From positions 1 through 21,446 of IMG/VR virus record IMGVR_UViG_3300045411_000038: 21,446 nucleotides of DNA; one strand, written 5' to 3'. Shown piece by piece: positions 13,989 to 21,141 of the stretch (the stretch's first letter is position 1; each line of letters begins with the position of its first letter). This stretch comes from a virus. The position numbers and the translations under genes were made by a program. The notes beneath the pieces were generated by a model, which worked only from the letters and a program-made list of their open reading frames with translations, made no database searches and was not told the origin of the DNA.

Positions 13989-14215
13989 CAGCACTCCTCC
14001 GGCTTCGGCCACTCCCCGCACCTTTCGACCTCGCGCCACAACTGGGAGAGCGCCTTCGCGTCGCGCAGGTCAAACACGCCCCCCCGCAACTTCTCGATGA
14101 AGGTGTTGTACCGATTGGCGAACTTGTTTAGGGTGATCGCCAGCCAGTCAAACCTGGAACCAGAGATGCCCGTGGCGAGCAGGTTGGGGAGCAGAATCAG
14201 TCGCCGCCGGGCCAT
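13988..14215 (-). CDS. Small basic protein of unknown function
   Basis: A 75-residue protein starting at the ATG 14215; a GTG one codon earlier (14218) is the alternative, and both share the upstream GAGGT ribosome binding site. Starts MARRRLILLPNLLATGISGS: a basic tip and a moderately hydrophobic stretch, then a helical middle (LAITLNKFANRYNTFIEKLR) and an acidic end (LWREVERCGEWPKPEEC). There is no clear membrane segment or enzyme motif. Its stop overlaps the start of the adaptor-like gene (TGATG), so the two are probably translated together. A small head-tail accessory protein is a reasonable guess from position. Confidence 0.68.
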   Translation of the reverse strand: MARRRLILLPNLLATGISGSRFDWLAITLNKFANRYNTFIEKLRGGVFDLRDAKALSQLWREVERCGEWPKPEEC

Positions 14216-14220
14216 CACGG

Positions 14221-15858
14221 TCAGACCTCAAAGCCAAACACCGTGATGTAGACAGCCGTGGTCCCGGCCCCCGTCGTGTACCGCAGGATGTCGTTCGCCG
14301 CGTCGCAGGGGTGCCCGTTGGGGAAGTTGATTTGAACGGGGTTGCCGCCGCTTACAACGCCAGCCACCAGAACGTAGTTGGCGGCAGCCGCGGTGTTGTT
14401 GAAGATGAACAGGTCGCCACTCCCAGTCACCGACAGAATGATCGACTGGATGACGTATTTCTTGCCCGCCGCCGGAGTCCACAGGGCGATGTTTGACTGG
14501 CCCGCTGTGGCACTGGCGTAGTTGCGTTTCGGCGTTCGGGCGTTCGCCACCTGCACGGGCGCGGGGTTCGCATCGCTGAAGGCCACGCCGGTCGCATCCG
14601 AAATCCCGACTTTCTGGACGCCAGCCGCTGCTTCCACCACTGCGTTGCCGCCGATCTGCTTCAGGTTCTCGTTCCAAGGCGTTGCGTTCGCCGTGCCCTG
14701 GTTGGAGGTAACGGTTCCGCTCACCGGCTGCGTCGTGGCCCCCGTGGGGTCGGTTCGCAGCGGGTCCGTAGACGTGCCGCCTGGCACCGCCCCGCCGCTC
14801 TTGGGTAGGGCCAGCCCCATCATCTGTACGGTGTCTACTCCGGCGCCCGTGTCGTAGTCCGCTGTCTTGGCGGTGGCTCCCGCGCAGGTGGTCGCCGACA
14901 TATCCACCGTGAGGCTGCCGCCGGCGTCACTCACCGGCTGAGTGGTCGTACCAACAGGGTCCACCCGGACAGCCGAACCTGCCGTGCCGATCTCCACGCC
15001 CGCCGCCGTCCGCAGGTTTACGTGCAGGCCGCGCTTCGCCGTGATGCGGCACGCCGCCGCCTGGTCCTCTGTGGGGTCGCTGGCGATGGTGTCATTGAAG
15101 ACCCCGCCGGCCACGTCGAGTAGGCCACTGCCTTCCGTGAAGGCGGTCTTGTCCACCTGGGCGCCGGCCCCCACCGACTGCACCACGTCTACCTTCAGCG
15201 CCTTCGCCGCGCCCACGGTCGAGATGCCCACCGTGTCCGCGCCATCGCTGATCTTCGCGGGCCAAGCGTTCGCCGCCGCCGCCGGCGTCCCCTGGTTTGC
15301 GGTCACTGTGCCGTCCACCGTCAGAGCGCCCCCGCCATCGTCCACGCTCAGCGTGGTTGCGCCGTCATCCACGGTCAGGCTCCCGGCGTTGTCCGTCACC
15401 GGGACGGCCGTCGCCGTCTCCGCGATGTGAACCTTGAGACTCCCCGCGCCCGTCAGCGCCGCTGGAAGCTGCCCCGAGTCCACGGTCAGGCTCCCGGCGT
15501 TGTCCGTCACCGGCGTAGCTGTTGGAGTTTCCGCGATGTGGACCTTCAGGTTTCCCGAACCCGTCAGGGCCGCTGGCAACTGTGCCGAGTCCACGGTGAG
15601 CGCCCCGCCCCCGTCGTCCACACTCAGGGTCGTTGCGCCGTCGTCCACCGTGACGCTTCCTCCGCCGTCTACCACGGTGACGCTGCCCTGAACACGGGTC
15701 ACGTCCACATCCATGCCGTTCGCGGCGTCTCCCGTGGCCGGAACGCTCACCCCGTCCCCGCCGAGGTCGAGCTTGATCTTCTGAAAATGCACGCCCGCCA
15801 CGTCGTCCGTGCCGACGGTCGCCCCGACTCCGGGTGTGTAGGCCAAGTTGTCCGCCAT
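14221..15858 (-). CDS. Repeat-rich virion structural protein (head-fibre or tail-fibre type)
   Basis: A 545-residue protein. The N-terminus (MADNLAYTPGVGATVGTDDV) and the following VHFQKIKLDLGGDG are a pattern I know from phage structural proteins near the neck or tail. Residues 58-182 are low-complexity Val/Thr/Asp/Gly repeats (VTVDDGATTLSVDDGGG) including two near-identical 37-residue units. This likely forms an elongated beta-helical or collagen-like shaft. The middle is Thr/Ala/Gly-rich (residues ~200-430). The C-terminal 110 residues look like a compact jelly-roll: SNIALWTPAAGKKYVIQSII, then GSGDLFIFNNTAAA and VQINFPNGHPCDA, ending ITVFGFEV. An N-terminal anchor, repeat shaft and C-terminal beta head suggest a decoration fibre. 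The start codon follows the adaptor stop by one base (TAACATG). Confidence 0.82.
   Translation of the reverse strand: MADNLAYTPGVGATVGTDDVAGVHFQKIKLDLGGDGVSVPATGDAANGMDVDVTRVQGSVTVVDGGGSVTVDDGATTLSVDDGGGALTVDSAQLPAALTGSGNLKVHIAETPTATPVTDNAGSLTVDSGQLPAALTGAGSLKVHIAETATAVPVTDNAGSLTVDDGATTLSVDDGGGALTVDGTVTANQGTPAAAANAWPAKISDGADTVGISTVGAAKALKVDVVQSVGAGAQVDKTAFTEGSGLLDVAGGVFNDTIASDPTEDQAAACRITAKRGLHVNLRTAAGVEIGTAGSAVRVDPVGTTTQPVSDAGGSLTVDMSATTCAGATAKTADYDTGAGVDTVQMMGLALPKSGGAVPGGTSTDPLRTDPTGATTQPVSGTVTSNQGTANATPWNENLKQIGGNAVVEAAAGVQKVGISDATGVAFSDANPAPVQVANARTPKRNYASATAGQSNIALWTPAAGKKYVIQSIILSVTGSGDLFIFNNTAAAANYVLVAGVVSGGNPVQINFPNGHPCDAANDILRYTTGAGTTAVYITVFGFEV
15382..15603 (-). repeat. Two 111-bp direct repeats encoding 37-residue units
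   Basis: Residues 86-122 and 123-159 of the 545-residue protein are the same unit: xLTVDSxQLPAALTGxG, then LKVHIAETxTAxPVTDNAG. Flanking them, the sequence (S/L)TVDDGATTLSVDDGGG occurs on both sides (about residues 69-85 and 161-177). The nested pattern suggests duplication of a shaft segment. Confidence 0.8.
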
Positions 15859-15859
15859 G

Positions 15860-16516
15860 TTACTTCCCCCCCCTCAATTCCGGTGGCACCCGGTCGTACC
15901 CTGCCGCCGCCATCCGCGTCCGCACGTAGCCCGCAAACTTCCGCGCCACATCCAGGAAATTGACAAAGAGCGGCAGCACCTTGGCGAACTCCTGGCCGCC
16001 CTCTTTGGCACGCAGCCTGTAAACCGCGTAATCCACAAGGGCAGGGTGAAACTCGACCGGGATTTCCGGGGTCGCGGAAGTCCCTGTCATCCGTGTTGGT
16101 GTCCGGGCATAGGTGACCTCCAAACTGCGCCCACCGTCCGCCGGCCTGGGCGTCACCGCCAGAAGGTCCAGCCCGAGCACTTGGTAGTCCGTCGGGTCAC
16201 CCGCCGCGCTCTGCCAGGCCGAGTTGCGCGCGTCGAAGTCCTCCAGCCGCCCCGGACCCACCCGCGCCCCGGTGTTGTTCACCCGCACACGCAACACCGC
16301 CAGCAGGTCACTGAACGTGCTGAGCAGGTGGTAGAAGCTGGTCGCCGCGTCCAGGTTCAGCGTCCCGGTGGTCTCCAGGCACCAGGTCAACAGGCAGAAC
16401 AGGCGTTGCCCCTCATTGACCGCATCCAGAGCTTCGCTGGACTTGTAGTACACCGGGGCCGCCGGGTCTTCCCCGACGCGCCGCAGCGCCCGCTCCATGA
16501 TTTCGCCCGAGGTCAT
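15860..16516 (-). CDS. Adaptor-like connector protein
   Basis: A 218-residue protein. I choose the ATG at 16516 (MTSGEIMERALRRVGEDPAA) because it overlaps the TGA of the upstream adaptor gene (ATGA) and has GGTGGAA upstream; a GTG three codons earlier is possible. The first 55 residues are helical with the 'x-E-A-L-D-A-V-N-E-G-Q-R-L-F' feature (SEALDAVNEGQRLFCLLTWC) seen in phage adaptor proteins, where the helix ends in a W near residue 45. A beta middle follows (GTLNLDAATSFYHLLSTFSD, then a DYQVLGLDLLAVTPRP strand pair, EVTYARTPTRMT), and a C-terminal helical part (HPALVDYAVYRLRAKEGGQE). This fits the same general architecture as the neighbour at 16513, and a connector role is likely. Confidence 0.75.
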   Translation of the reverse strand: MTSGEIMERALRRVGEDPAAPVYYKSSEALDAVNEGQRLFCLLTWCLETTGTLNLDAATSFYHLLSTFSDLLAVLRVRVNNTGARVGPGRLEDFDARNSAWQSAAGDPTDYQVLGLDLLAVTPRPADGGRSLEVTYARTPTRMTGTSATPEIPVEFHPALVDYAVYRLRAKEGGQEFAKVLPLFVNFLDVARKFAGYVRTRMAAAGYDRVPPELRGGK

Positions 16517-17373
16517 CTGTTCCACCGCCTAGTCTGATGCCGCGTCATCCAGTCCGCCACCCGTAGCGGGGTGGCGCCGCGCCGGCGCGTCTCGACGCCC
16601 ATCATCTCCGCCAGGGCTTCCTTGAACCTGTTCTCATACCATTGCGCCCCGTCGAAGTCCCCCGCCAGCGCCCGCTCATCGGCCTTCGCCCCGTACTTCA
16701 AGGCGGCTGGTCGCATCCAGGGCAGGATGGACGCCGACGTTGTTGACGGCGGCGTAACATCCGCCACATACACCAGCGGGTATCCCCGGCTGTACTCCGG
16801 GATGGGGTAGAGCTCGATCTGCGCTCGCGGCGGGTCAGAGGCGTCATCCATGAACAGCGCCCAGTACACCGGGTCGCCGAAGGTTTCCCGGCTCGGGCTG
16901 ATCTCGTTCAGGTGCGCGAGTGAAACGCGCGTCAGTAGGCCCGGCGTGGCGATGGCCCGCAGATCCTTCACCGTGACCACATCAGAAGGCAGCAGGTAGA
17001 CGTTCTGGAAGATGGTGTAGCCCGCTGCCGCGTTTGTCCCCCCCTCATAGGCCCGGTCGAGCGTGCCAGTGGTGTTCCCTGTGCGCGTGAACTCGTAGTA
17101 TTCGTACCGCCCCGCCACCCGGAACCGCCGCCCAGTCATGCCCGTCGTCCAGGTGGTGCCCGTCCCGGTGACCCCCGTGCTTCCGTTGGTGACCGCCACC
17201 GTTCCCGCGTTGTACTTCGCCGTACTCTGGAGGATGGATTCCACCTCCCGACGCTGCCAAGACAACGCATCGAGGATGGCCTGATAGCGGTCGTAGAGCC
17301 AGCCATCCAGCAGGGCGAGGTCCACCCCCGGCATGGCCTTGGTCAACTCGTAGCGAATCTGTCCGTAGGTCAT
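16513..17373 (-). CDS. Adaptor/head-closure-like protein with inserted beta module
   Basis: A 286-residue protein starting MTYGQIRYELTKAMPGVDLA. The N-terminal helices include LLDGWLYDRYQAILDALSWQ (21-40), the layout of phage adaptors (helix ending in a W) that bind the portal. A small beta module occupies about residues 54-125 (AGTVAVTNGSTGVTGTGTTW, FRVAGRYEYYEF), closely like a module in the nozzle-like protein. Then comes a longer strand set (YWALFMDDASDPPRAQIELY) and helices near the end (LKYGAKADERALAGDFDGAQ, WYENRFKEALAEM), typical of the adaptor C-terminal helix. This is larger than the other adaptor-like genes because of the insertion. It starts 3 bases after the stop of the preceding gene and its stop overlaps the next start. 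SU10-like adaptors are the closest pattern I can recall. Confidence 0.76.
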   Translation of the reverse strand: MTYGQIRYELTKAMPGVDLALLDGWLYDRYQAILDALSWQRREVESILQSTAKYNAGTVAVTNGSTGVTGTGTTWTTGMTGRRFRVAGRYEYYEFTRTGNTTGTLDRAYEGGTNAAAGYTIFQNVYLLPSDVVTVKDLRAIATPGLLTRVSLAHLNEISPSRETFGDPVYWALFMDDASDPPRAQIELYPIPEYSRGYPLVYVADVTPPSTTSASILPWMRPAALKYGAKADERALAGDFDGAQWYENRFKEALAEMMGVETRRRGATPLRVADWMTRHQTRRWNR

Positions 17374-17376
17374 GGA

Positions 17377-17679
17377 CTAGTCTTCCTTGGGGGTCCCCTT
17401 CGGCAGCGTTGAGGTGTCCACCACGACACGCTCCCGCCACCGCACCTCGCACCTCCGCCAGTTGATACCAGCGTCAGAACAGACGCGCAGCCGCAGGTTC
17501 TCGGCCTGTTGTTCGAGGAGCGCCTGCTCCAGCAGGAACTCAGCGGCCACGGGCAGGGCTTTCACCTTCGGCCCTTCGGACGGCTTCTCCTGTCCCCATG
17601 CTGATGCCACACTGAACGTCAGGGCGAGCGGCAGCAGGAAGGCGACGGGCCAGCGAAGGGCGCGCGCGAGTCGCCTCAT
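17377..17679 (-). CDS. Small secreted or membrane-anchored protein (signal peptide)
   Basis: A 100-residue protein whose ATG overlaps the stop of the preceding gene (ATGA). The N-terminus has an n-region rich in Arg (MRRLARALRW), a hydrophobic core (VAFLLPLALTFSV) and an A-S-A site, so cleavage after Ala27 is likely. The mature part has a helical stretch (ALPVAAEFLLEQALLEQQAE), then NLRLRVCSDAGINWRRCEVR with two Cys residues, and a charged end. A single short helical mature domain after a signal peptide is compatible with a spanin-type or periplasmic accessory protein, but I see nothing diagnostic. It follows another secreted protein, and the adaptor gene comes next. Confidence 0.72.
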   Translation of the reverse strand: MRRLARALRWPVAFLLPLALTFSVASAWGQEKPSEGPKVKALPVAAEFLLEQALLEQQAENLRLRVCSDAGINWRRCEVRWRERVVVDTSTLPKGTPKED

Positions 17680-18047
17680 TGTATGGCCGCCTCCCGCAAC
17701 TTGGCCGCCTTCACCGTCGCGGTGTTGGCGATGGCCTCTTGCGCCACCACGCTATCGGGCGGGTGGGAGCGTAGGATATTCATGAACGCCTCACGCACGA
17801 TCCAGCGCAGGAAGTCGCCCACGGTGGGAAACTTCAGGACCGGCGTACAGGGGTCGCCCGGCTTCACCGCAGGAGTGCAGGACACGATTTGCGCCAGTCG
17901 CCACTGGTTGAGCTTCACAAACACCTCGTCGGTGGTCTTGAGTGTGACGTTGGAGACGATGGTGCCAGCGTCATTGCGGACAATCACTTGGATCTCGGCG
18001 GCGCTCAACGCGAGGGCCGCGCACAGCAAAAGGATGATGGTTTTCAT
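17676..18047 (-). CDS. Small secreted protein (signal peptide), unknown function
   Basis: A 123-residue protein with a classic signal peptide (MKTIILLLCAALALSAAEIQ; cleavage after A17 likely) and a good ribosome binding site (AGAGAGG) upstream; the fibre-like gene stops 11 bases before. The mature part starts with a beta strand pair (QVIVRNDAGTIVSNVTLK), then a Trp/Gln region and CTPAVKPGDPCTPVLKF with two Cys, and a long amphipathic C-terminal helix (IVREAFMNILRSHPP through the end). No known domain. It is one of three consecutive secreted proteins and overlaps the next one by ATGA. The Cys pair may form a disulfide in the periplasm. Confidence 0.75.
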   Translation of the reverse strand: MKTIILLLCAALALSAAEIQVIVRNDAGTIVSNVTLKTTDEVFVKLNQWRLAQIVSCTPAVKPGDPCTPVLKFPTVGDFLRWIVREAFMNILRSHPPDSVVAQEAIANTATVKAAKLREAAIQ

Positions 18048-18058
18048 AGCTTACCTCT

Positions 18059-20284
18059 CTACCAAGTTGCGATGGCGGCACGTTTCCACGCGCCTGACGC
18101 TGTGCAGACGTAGACGTAAGAGGCATCCCACGTCATCCGCCCGGCATCGCATGGATCACTGGCCGCCGCAGGTGTCAGAGTAGGAACGATCACCGCCCCC
18201 GTGTAATTGAGAATCGGCGGCGTGCTTCCGTCCCCCACCAGCCCGTTATCCACCAAACTGCACGTCGCCGCCGTGCCGATCAGCCCCAGCGTCGCAGGGG
18301 TGCCGCCAGAAGTCGTGCGGTAGAAGGCGTAAGTGGTCGCGCCGGGTACCGCAGTGCAGGTGAGGGTGTTGTAGTTCGTGGCATCCAGTGTTGCGTTTTG
18401 AAGGACGGTCGTGAACTCCCCCGTGACCGCCGTAGTTTTGCCGCTCCCATCTCTGGCAGCAACCTTGTAGCCCCAGGTCTGCGTACAACCTGACCCGCAA
18501 GTTGGAGTCACGGTTTGGCCGACAGGCGTGGTGAGGGATTGCAGGGTGACGGACCCAGCTTGAAACCCGGCCCACTTGCCTGTTGTACCTGAGTTGACCT
18601 CGATGAGGCCAATGGACGTGCGGGAAAGCGCGGCATCCTGCGCTGTCTCGCTCCCCACGAAGACTCTACCGCGCAGTTTCGTCTGACTAATGCTCGTGTT
18701 CCCGAGCGTGGCGGTGTTTGTCCCTGCGCCTGTCGCGTTGTAACCGATCACGATTTCATTGCTGTCGCCGCTGGCGAAGGCCTTGGTTTGCGCCCCTAGG
18801 TAGATGCTGGTATTGCTGGTCTGGTTGGGCGAAGCGCCGTCGGCAATGTAAACACCAGCGTTTACACCTAGCGCACTCAGGTAGTAGCCGGTGGTGTTGT
18901 AGAGAAGGGCACTAACCCCCTGGGCTGAGTTGTAGTAGCCGGTGGTGTTGCTGAAAAGGGCCTGAACCCCCTGGGCTGAGTTGTAGTAGCCGGTGGTGTT
19001 GCTGAAAAGGGCATTAACCCCCTGGGCTGAGTTGTTGGAGCCGGTGGTGTTGCTGAAAAGGGCCTGAAGCCCCTGGGCTGAGTTGTAGTAGCCGGTGGTG
19101 TTGCTGAAAAGGGCATTAACCCCCTGGGCTGAGTTGTTGGAGCCGGTGGTGTTGCTGAAAAGGGCCTGAAGCCCCTGGGCTGAGTTGTAGTAGCCGGTGG
19201 TGTTGCTGAAAAGGGCATTAACCCCCTGGGCTGAGTTGTTGGAGCCGGTGGTGTTGCTGAAAAGGGCCTGAAGCCCCTGGGCTGAGTTGTAGTAGCCGGT
19301 GGTGTTGCTGAAAAGGGCATTAACCCCCTGGGCTGAGTTGTAGTAGCCGGTGGTGTTGCTGAAAAGGGCATTAACCCCCTGGGCTGAGTTGTTGGAGCCG
19401 GTGGTGTTGCGCCCGAGAGCGTTCAGGCCCATACTCGTGTTTCGCAACGCCTGATTGCCGCGCGCTTCCAGTATCACCGTTCCGGCATTATCAACCCATT
19501 GAACAAGACTCGGGATGCTTCCCGTAATGGCCTTCACGGTCACGTTGTCCAATGCGCCGTCAAAAGCGTTGGTAGGCGTGAACGTAAGCGCCTGCGCCCC
19601 ACTGCCACTGGCAACCAGAGTGCGCTGCCAGGTTCCATTGCTGCTGAAACTTATATCCCACGGGTAACAAACCAGTGTCACCGCGCCAATGCTGACTGTG
19701 ACGCCGCCCGCCGTTATTCCGCTGAGGGTAAACTCCACTTGATACGTCGTTCCGTTTGCCACCGTGATGTTCTGCGACAGCGTTTCAGTGTTGCCTGCGG
19801 CGTGCAATGCGGTCCCAGCGTTCCAGGTCCAGCCGGTGCCTGTACCGCTGATAGTCCAGCCAGAGAGATCAGTGATGAAGCCGCCATTGGCGACCAACTC
19901 CGAACCGAGCGGAGCGGTCATGGACTGGGCCGCTCCCGCCCGCACCACCAGCGTGCTCGCCCCCGTAACCGCCGTATCGTCGTAGAGCAGGCAGGTCACG
20001 GGCGAGCCGGTGCAGGAGAGCTTCGACGGCCCGAGTACCCCCGCCGCAGAGACACGCGGGATGACGGAGGCCGCGGTCAACGTGGAGGCTCCCCCCACGG
20101 CGTCGGCCCCGCCCCCGCTCGTCCCGGGTTGCCAGCAGGTGTTCGCGGTACTCCAAGCCAGGGCGTTCCCGTCACTGGGCGCCGTGCTACAAATCGGTCG
20201 GCCCTGAAGCCGCCGCGCGTTCGTGGATGGCGGCTGGGCCCAACCGAGGCCAGCCACCAAGAGAAACAAGATGAGGCGTTTCAT
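18059..20284 (-). CDS. Secreted fibre/adhesin-like protein with 17-residue repeats and CBM-like domain
   Basis: A 741-residue protein. Residues 1-16 are a signal peptide (MKRLILFLLVAGLGWA, cleavage before Q17). Residues 26-54 carry the 'LQGRPICSTAPSDGNALAW' motif common near the start of phage fibre proteins. Residues 128-252 look like a carbohydrate-binding jelly-roll (SELVANGGFITDLSGWTISG; QNITVANGTTYQVEFTLSG; AFDGALDNVTVKA). Residues 293-479 are eleven 17-residue repeats of NTTGYYNSAQGVNALFS, the YadA-head-like layout seen in trimeric adhesins and fibres. Residues ~515-560 (NEIVIGYNATGAGTNTATLG) are a typical end of that head. The C-terminus has a fibronectin-like region and a final DPCDAGRMTWDASYVYVCTA. 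The start overlaps the preceding stop (ATGA). A signal peptide on a fibre is odd, since fibres normally assemble in the cytoplasm. Confidence 0.87.
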   Translation of the reverse strand: MKRLILFLLVAGLGWAQPPSTNARRLQGRPICSTAPSDGNALAWSTANTCWQPGTSGGGADAVGGASTLTAASVIPRVSAAGVLGPSKLSCTGSPVTCLLYDDTAVTGASTLVVRAGAAQSMTAPLGSELVANGGFITDLSGWTISGTGTGWTWNAGTALHAAGNTETLSQNITVANGTTYQVEFTLSGITAGGVTVSIGAVTLVCYPWDISFSSNGTWQRTLVASGSGAQALTFTPTNAFDGALDNVTVKAITGSIPSLVQWVDNAGTVILEARGNQALRNTSMGLNALGRNTTGSNNSAQGVNALFSNTTGYYNSAQGVNALFSNTTGYYNSAQGLQALFSNTTGSNNSAQGVNALFSNTTGYYNSAQGLQALFSNTTGSNNSAQGVNALFSNTTGYYNSAQGLQALFSNTTGSNNSAQGVNALFSNTTGYYNSAQGVQALFSNTTGYYNSAQGVSALLYNTTGYYLSALGVNAGVYIADGASPNQTSNTSIYLGAQTKAFASGDSNEIVIGYNATGAGTNTATLGNTSISQTKLRGRVFVGSETAQDAALSRTSIGLIEVNSGTTGKWAGFQAGSVTLQSLTTPVGQTVTPTCGSGCTQTWGYKVAARDGSGKTTAVTGEFTTVLQNATLDATNYNTLTCTAVPGATTYAFYRTTSGGTPATLGLIGTAATCSLVDNGLVGDGSTPPILNYTGAVIVPTLTPAAASDPCDAGRMTWDASYVYVCTASGAWKRAAIATW
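18848..19408 (-). repeat. Eleven 51-bp tandem repeats with a 102-bp higher-order period
   Basis: Eleven adjacent 51-base units encode 17-residue repeats of NTTGxxNSAQGxxALFS. Most copies are nearly identical at the base level. Two unit types alternate in the middle, GSNN...VNA and GYYN...LQA, which gives a 102-base higher-order period across units 4 to 8, and the last two units are diverged (ALLY, AGVY). All units are in frame, so copy-number changes keep the protein intact. Near-identity also makes this region prone to assembly collapse. Confidence 0.92.
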
Positions 20285-20637
20285 CGCGCTGCGTACCTCC
20301 GGGTGTAGAGGGTCAGGGTCCGCGCCGCCAGTTGATTCACCGGCGTTCCACTGGTCCCGCTCTGGAGCTTCAGGTAGATGGCGCTCATGAATTCGGTCGG
20401 GTCCAGGTATCGGAACTGCCCCGCCGTGACGCCCTTGGTGATTTCCGTGCCCGCGTCATCGCGGAGTACGTGGTAGGTGACGCCATCGAAGCTGACCTGG
20501 AAGGACAGCCCGGCGGCTGTCCAGGCGGCGGGGTAGAGAATACCCACCAGACTGAACTCGCCCCCGATGAAGACCGCCGCACTCAGGCTGGTGTTGATGG
20601 CGATGGTCGCAGTGATCGCGCGTGTGTAGGCGCTCAT
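20281..20637 (-). CDS. Small phage structural-type protein
   Basis: A 118-residue protein starting MSAYTRAITATIAINTSLSA with an AAAGGAGA ribosome binding site upstream and a GC hairpin just before that. The sequence is beta-rich: FIGGEFSLVGILYPAAWTAA, then LSFQVSFDGVTYHVLRDDAG and an ending with TPVNQLAARTLTLYTRRYAA. This pattern, with 'L-S-x-A-x-F-I-G-x-x-x-L-V-G-I-x-x-P-x-A-W' and 'F-Q-x-S-x-D-G-x-T-Y', recurs in phage proteins near the capsid genes; I know no fixed function. A neck or decoration component is likely. Its stop overlaps the start of the fibre-like protein. Confidence 0.78.
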   Translation of the reverse strand: MSAYTRAITATIAINTSLSAAVFIGGEFSLVGILYPAAWTAAGLSFQVSFDGVTYHVLRDDAGTEITKGVTAGQFRYLDPTEFMSAIYLKLQSGTSGTPVNQLAARTLTLYTRRYAAR

Positions 20638-20658
20638 CGTCTTCTCCTTTGAACCTCA

Positions 20659-20682
20659 GGGGCGGCCCCGAGAGACCGCCCC
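20659..20682 (-). promoter_or_regulatory. GC-rich hairpin upstream of the 118-residue gene
   Basis: GGGGCGG (20659-20665) and CCGCCCC (20676-20682) form a perfect 7-bp stem with a 10-base loop, 10 bases after the stop of the 142-residue gene and 21 bases before the next ATG. There is no U-tract on the minus strand, so it is not a normal terminator. The same stem and loop length occur at 21142-21167. Confidence 0.55.
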
Positions 20683-20692
20683 CGGTGGATAC

Positions 20693-21121
20693 TCAGGCCG
20701 CCGCCTCAACCTGCGCCAAGGTCCCGGAAGCGCCCATCTGAAGGCCCTTCCAGGAAGTTGCCGAAGCGCAGATCATCAGCACGGTGGTGTTGGCTCCGAT
20801 GGCAGACTCCGCCCCAGCCCCGGTCCCACCGTTGATGGCGATGGTTGCCGGGTCACTGGAACGAAGCTCGTAGCCGGTCGCTCCCACGTGGAGCATGACG
20901 ACGCTGCCCGGCGTTGGCGCCGGCAGCACGATGATGCAGTTCGCGTCCGCCCCGGCCGTCACCGCGATGAACTGGAGCGTGGGTCCGCTGGCGATGGTTC
21001 CGGTTCCGCTTCCGTCCGCCGTCGCGGTCCTGGCGATGGCAGACATGGTGAACCCGGCAGCCGCCAGCGCCACCGTGCCCGCGATGGTCACGTTGTCGAA
21101 TTTGGTTGGTCGCTTTGCCAT
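20693..21121 (-). CDS. Putative head decoration/structural protein
   Basis: A 142-residue protein starting MAKRPTKFDNVTIAGTVALA, placed directly after the major capsid gene. After a short basic start it is Ala/Gly/Thr-rich and beta-rich: ATADGSGTGTIASGPTLQFI, then ADANCIIVLPAPTPGSVVML, and YELRSSDPATIAINGGTGAG. I recall similar sequences in phages, in the position expected for a decoration or accessory head protein. No transmembrane segment or enzyme motif. It is preceded by a GC hairpin and GGGAGA ribosome binding site. Confidence 0.78.
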   Translation of the reverse strand: MAKRPTKFDNVTIAGTVALAAAGFTMSAIARTATADGSGTGTIASGPTLQFIAVTAGADANCIIVLPAPTPGSVVMLHVGATGYELRSSDPATIAINGGTGAGAESAIGANTTVLMICASATSWKGLQMGASGTLAQVEAAA

Positions 21122-21141
21122 GTTGGTCTCCCTTGGGCGTC

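Noticed and set aside
13988-14039. Longer start for the 216-residue adaptor-like gene (233 residues)
   Set aside because: The extension lies inside the upstream small gene; the TGATG overlap at 13988 fits the pattern of the operon.
18877-19371. Minus-strand frame of 164 codons rich in Pro and Thr over the repeat array
   Set aside because: The 51-base repeat unit is a multiple of three, so an alternative frame stays open by chance; it is a shadow of the adhesin frame.
18848-19408. CRISPR array
   Set aside because: Repeats are directly adjacent with no unique spacers and encode a protein repeat in frame.
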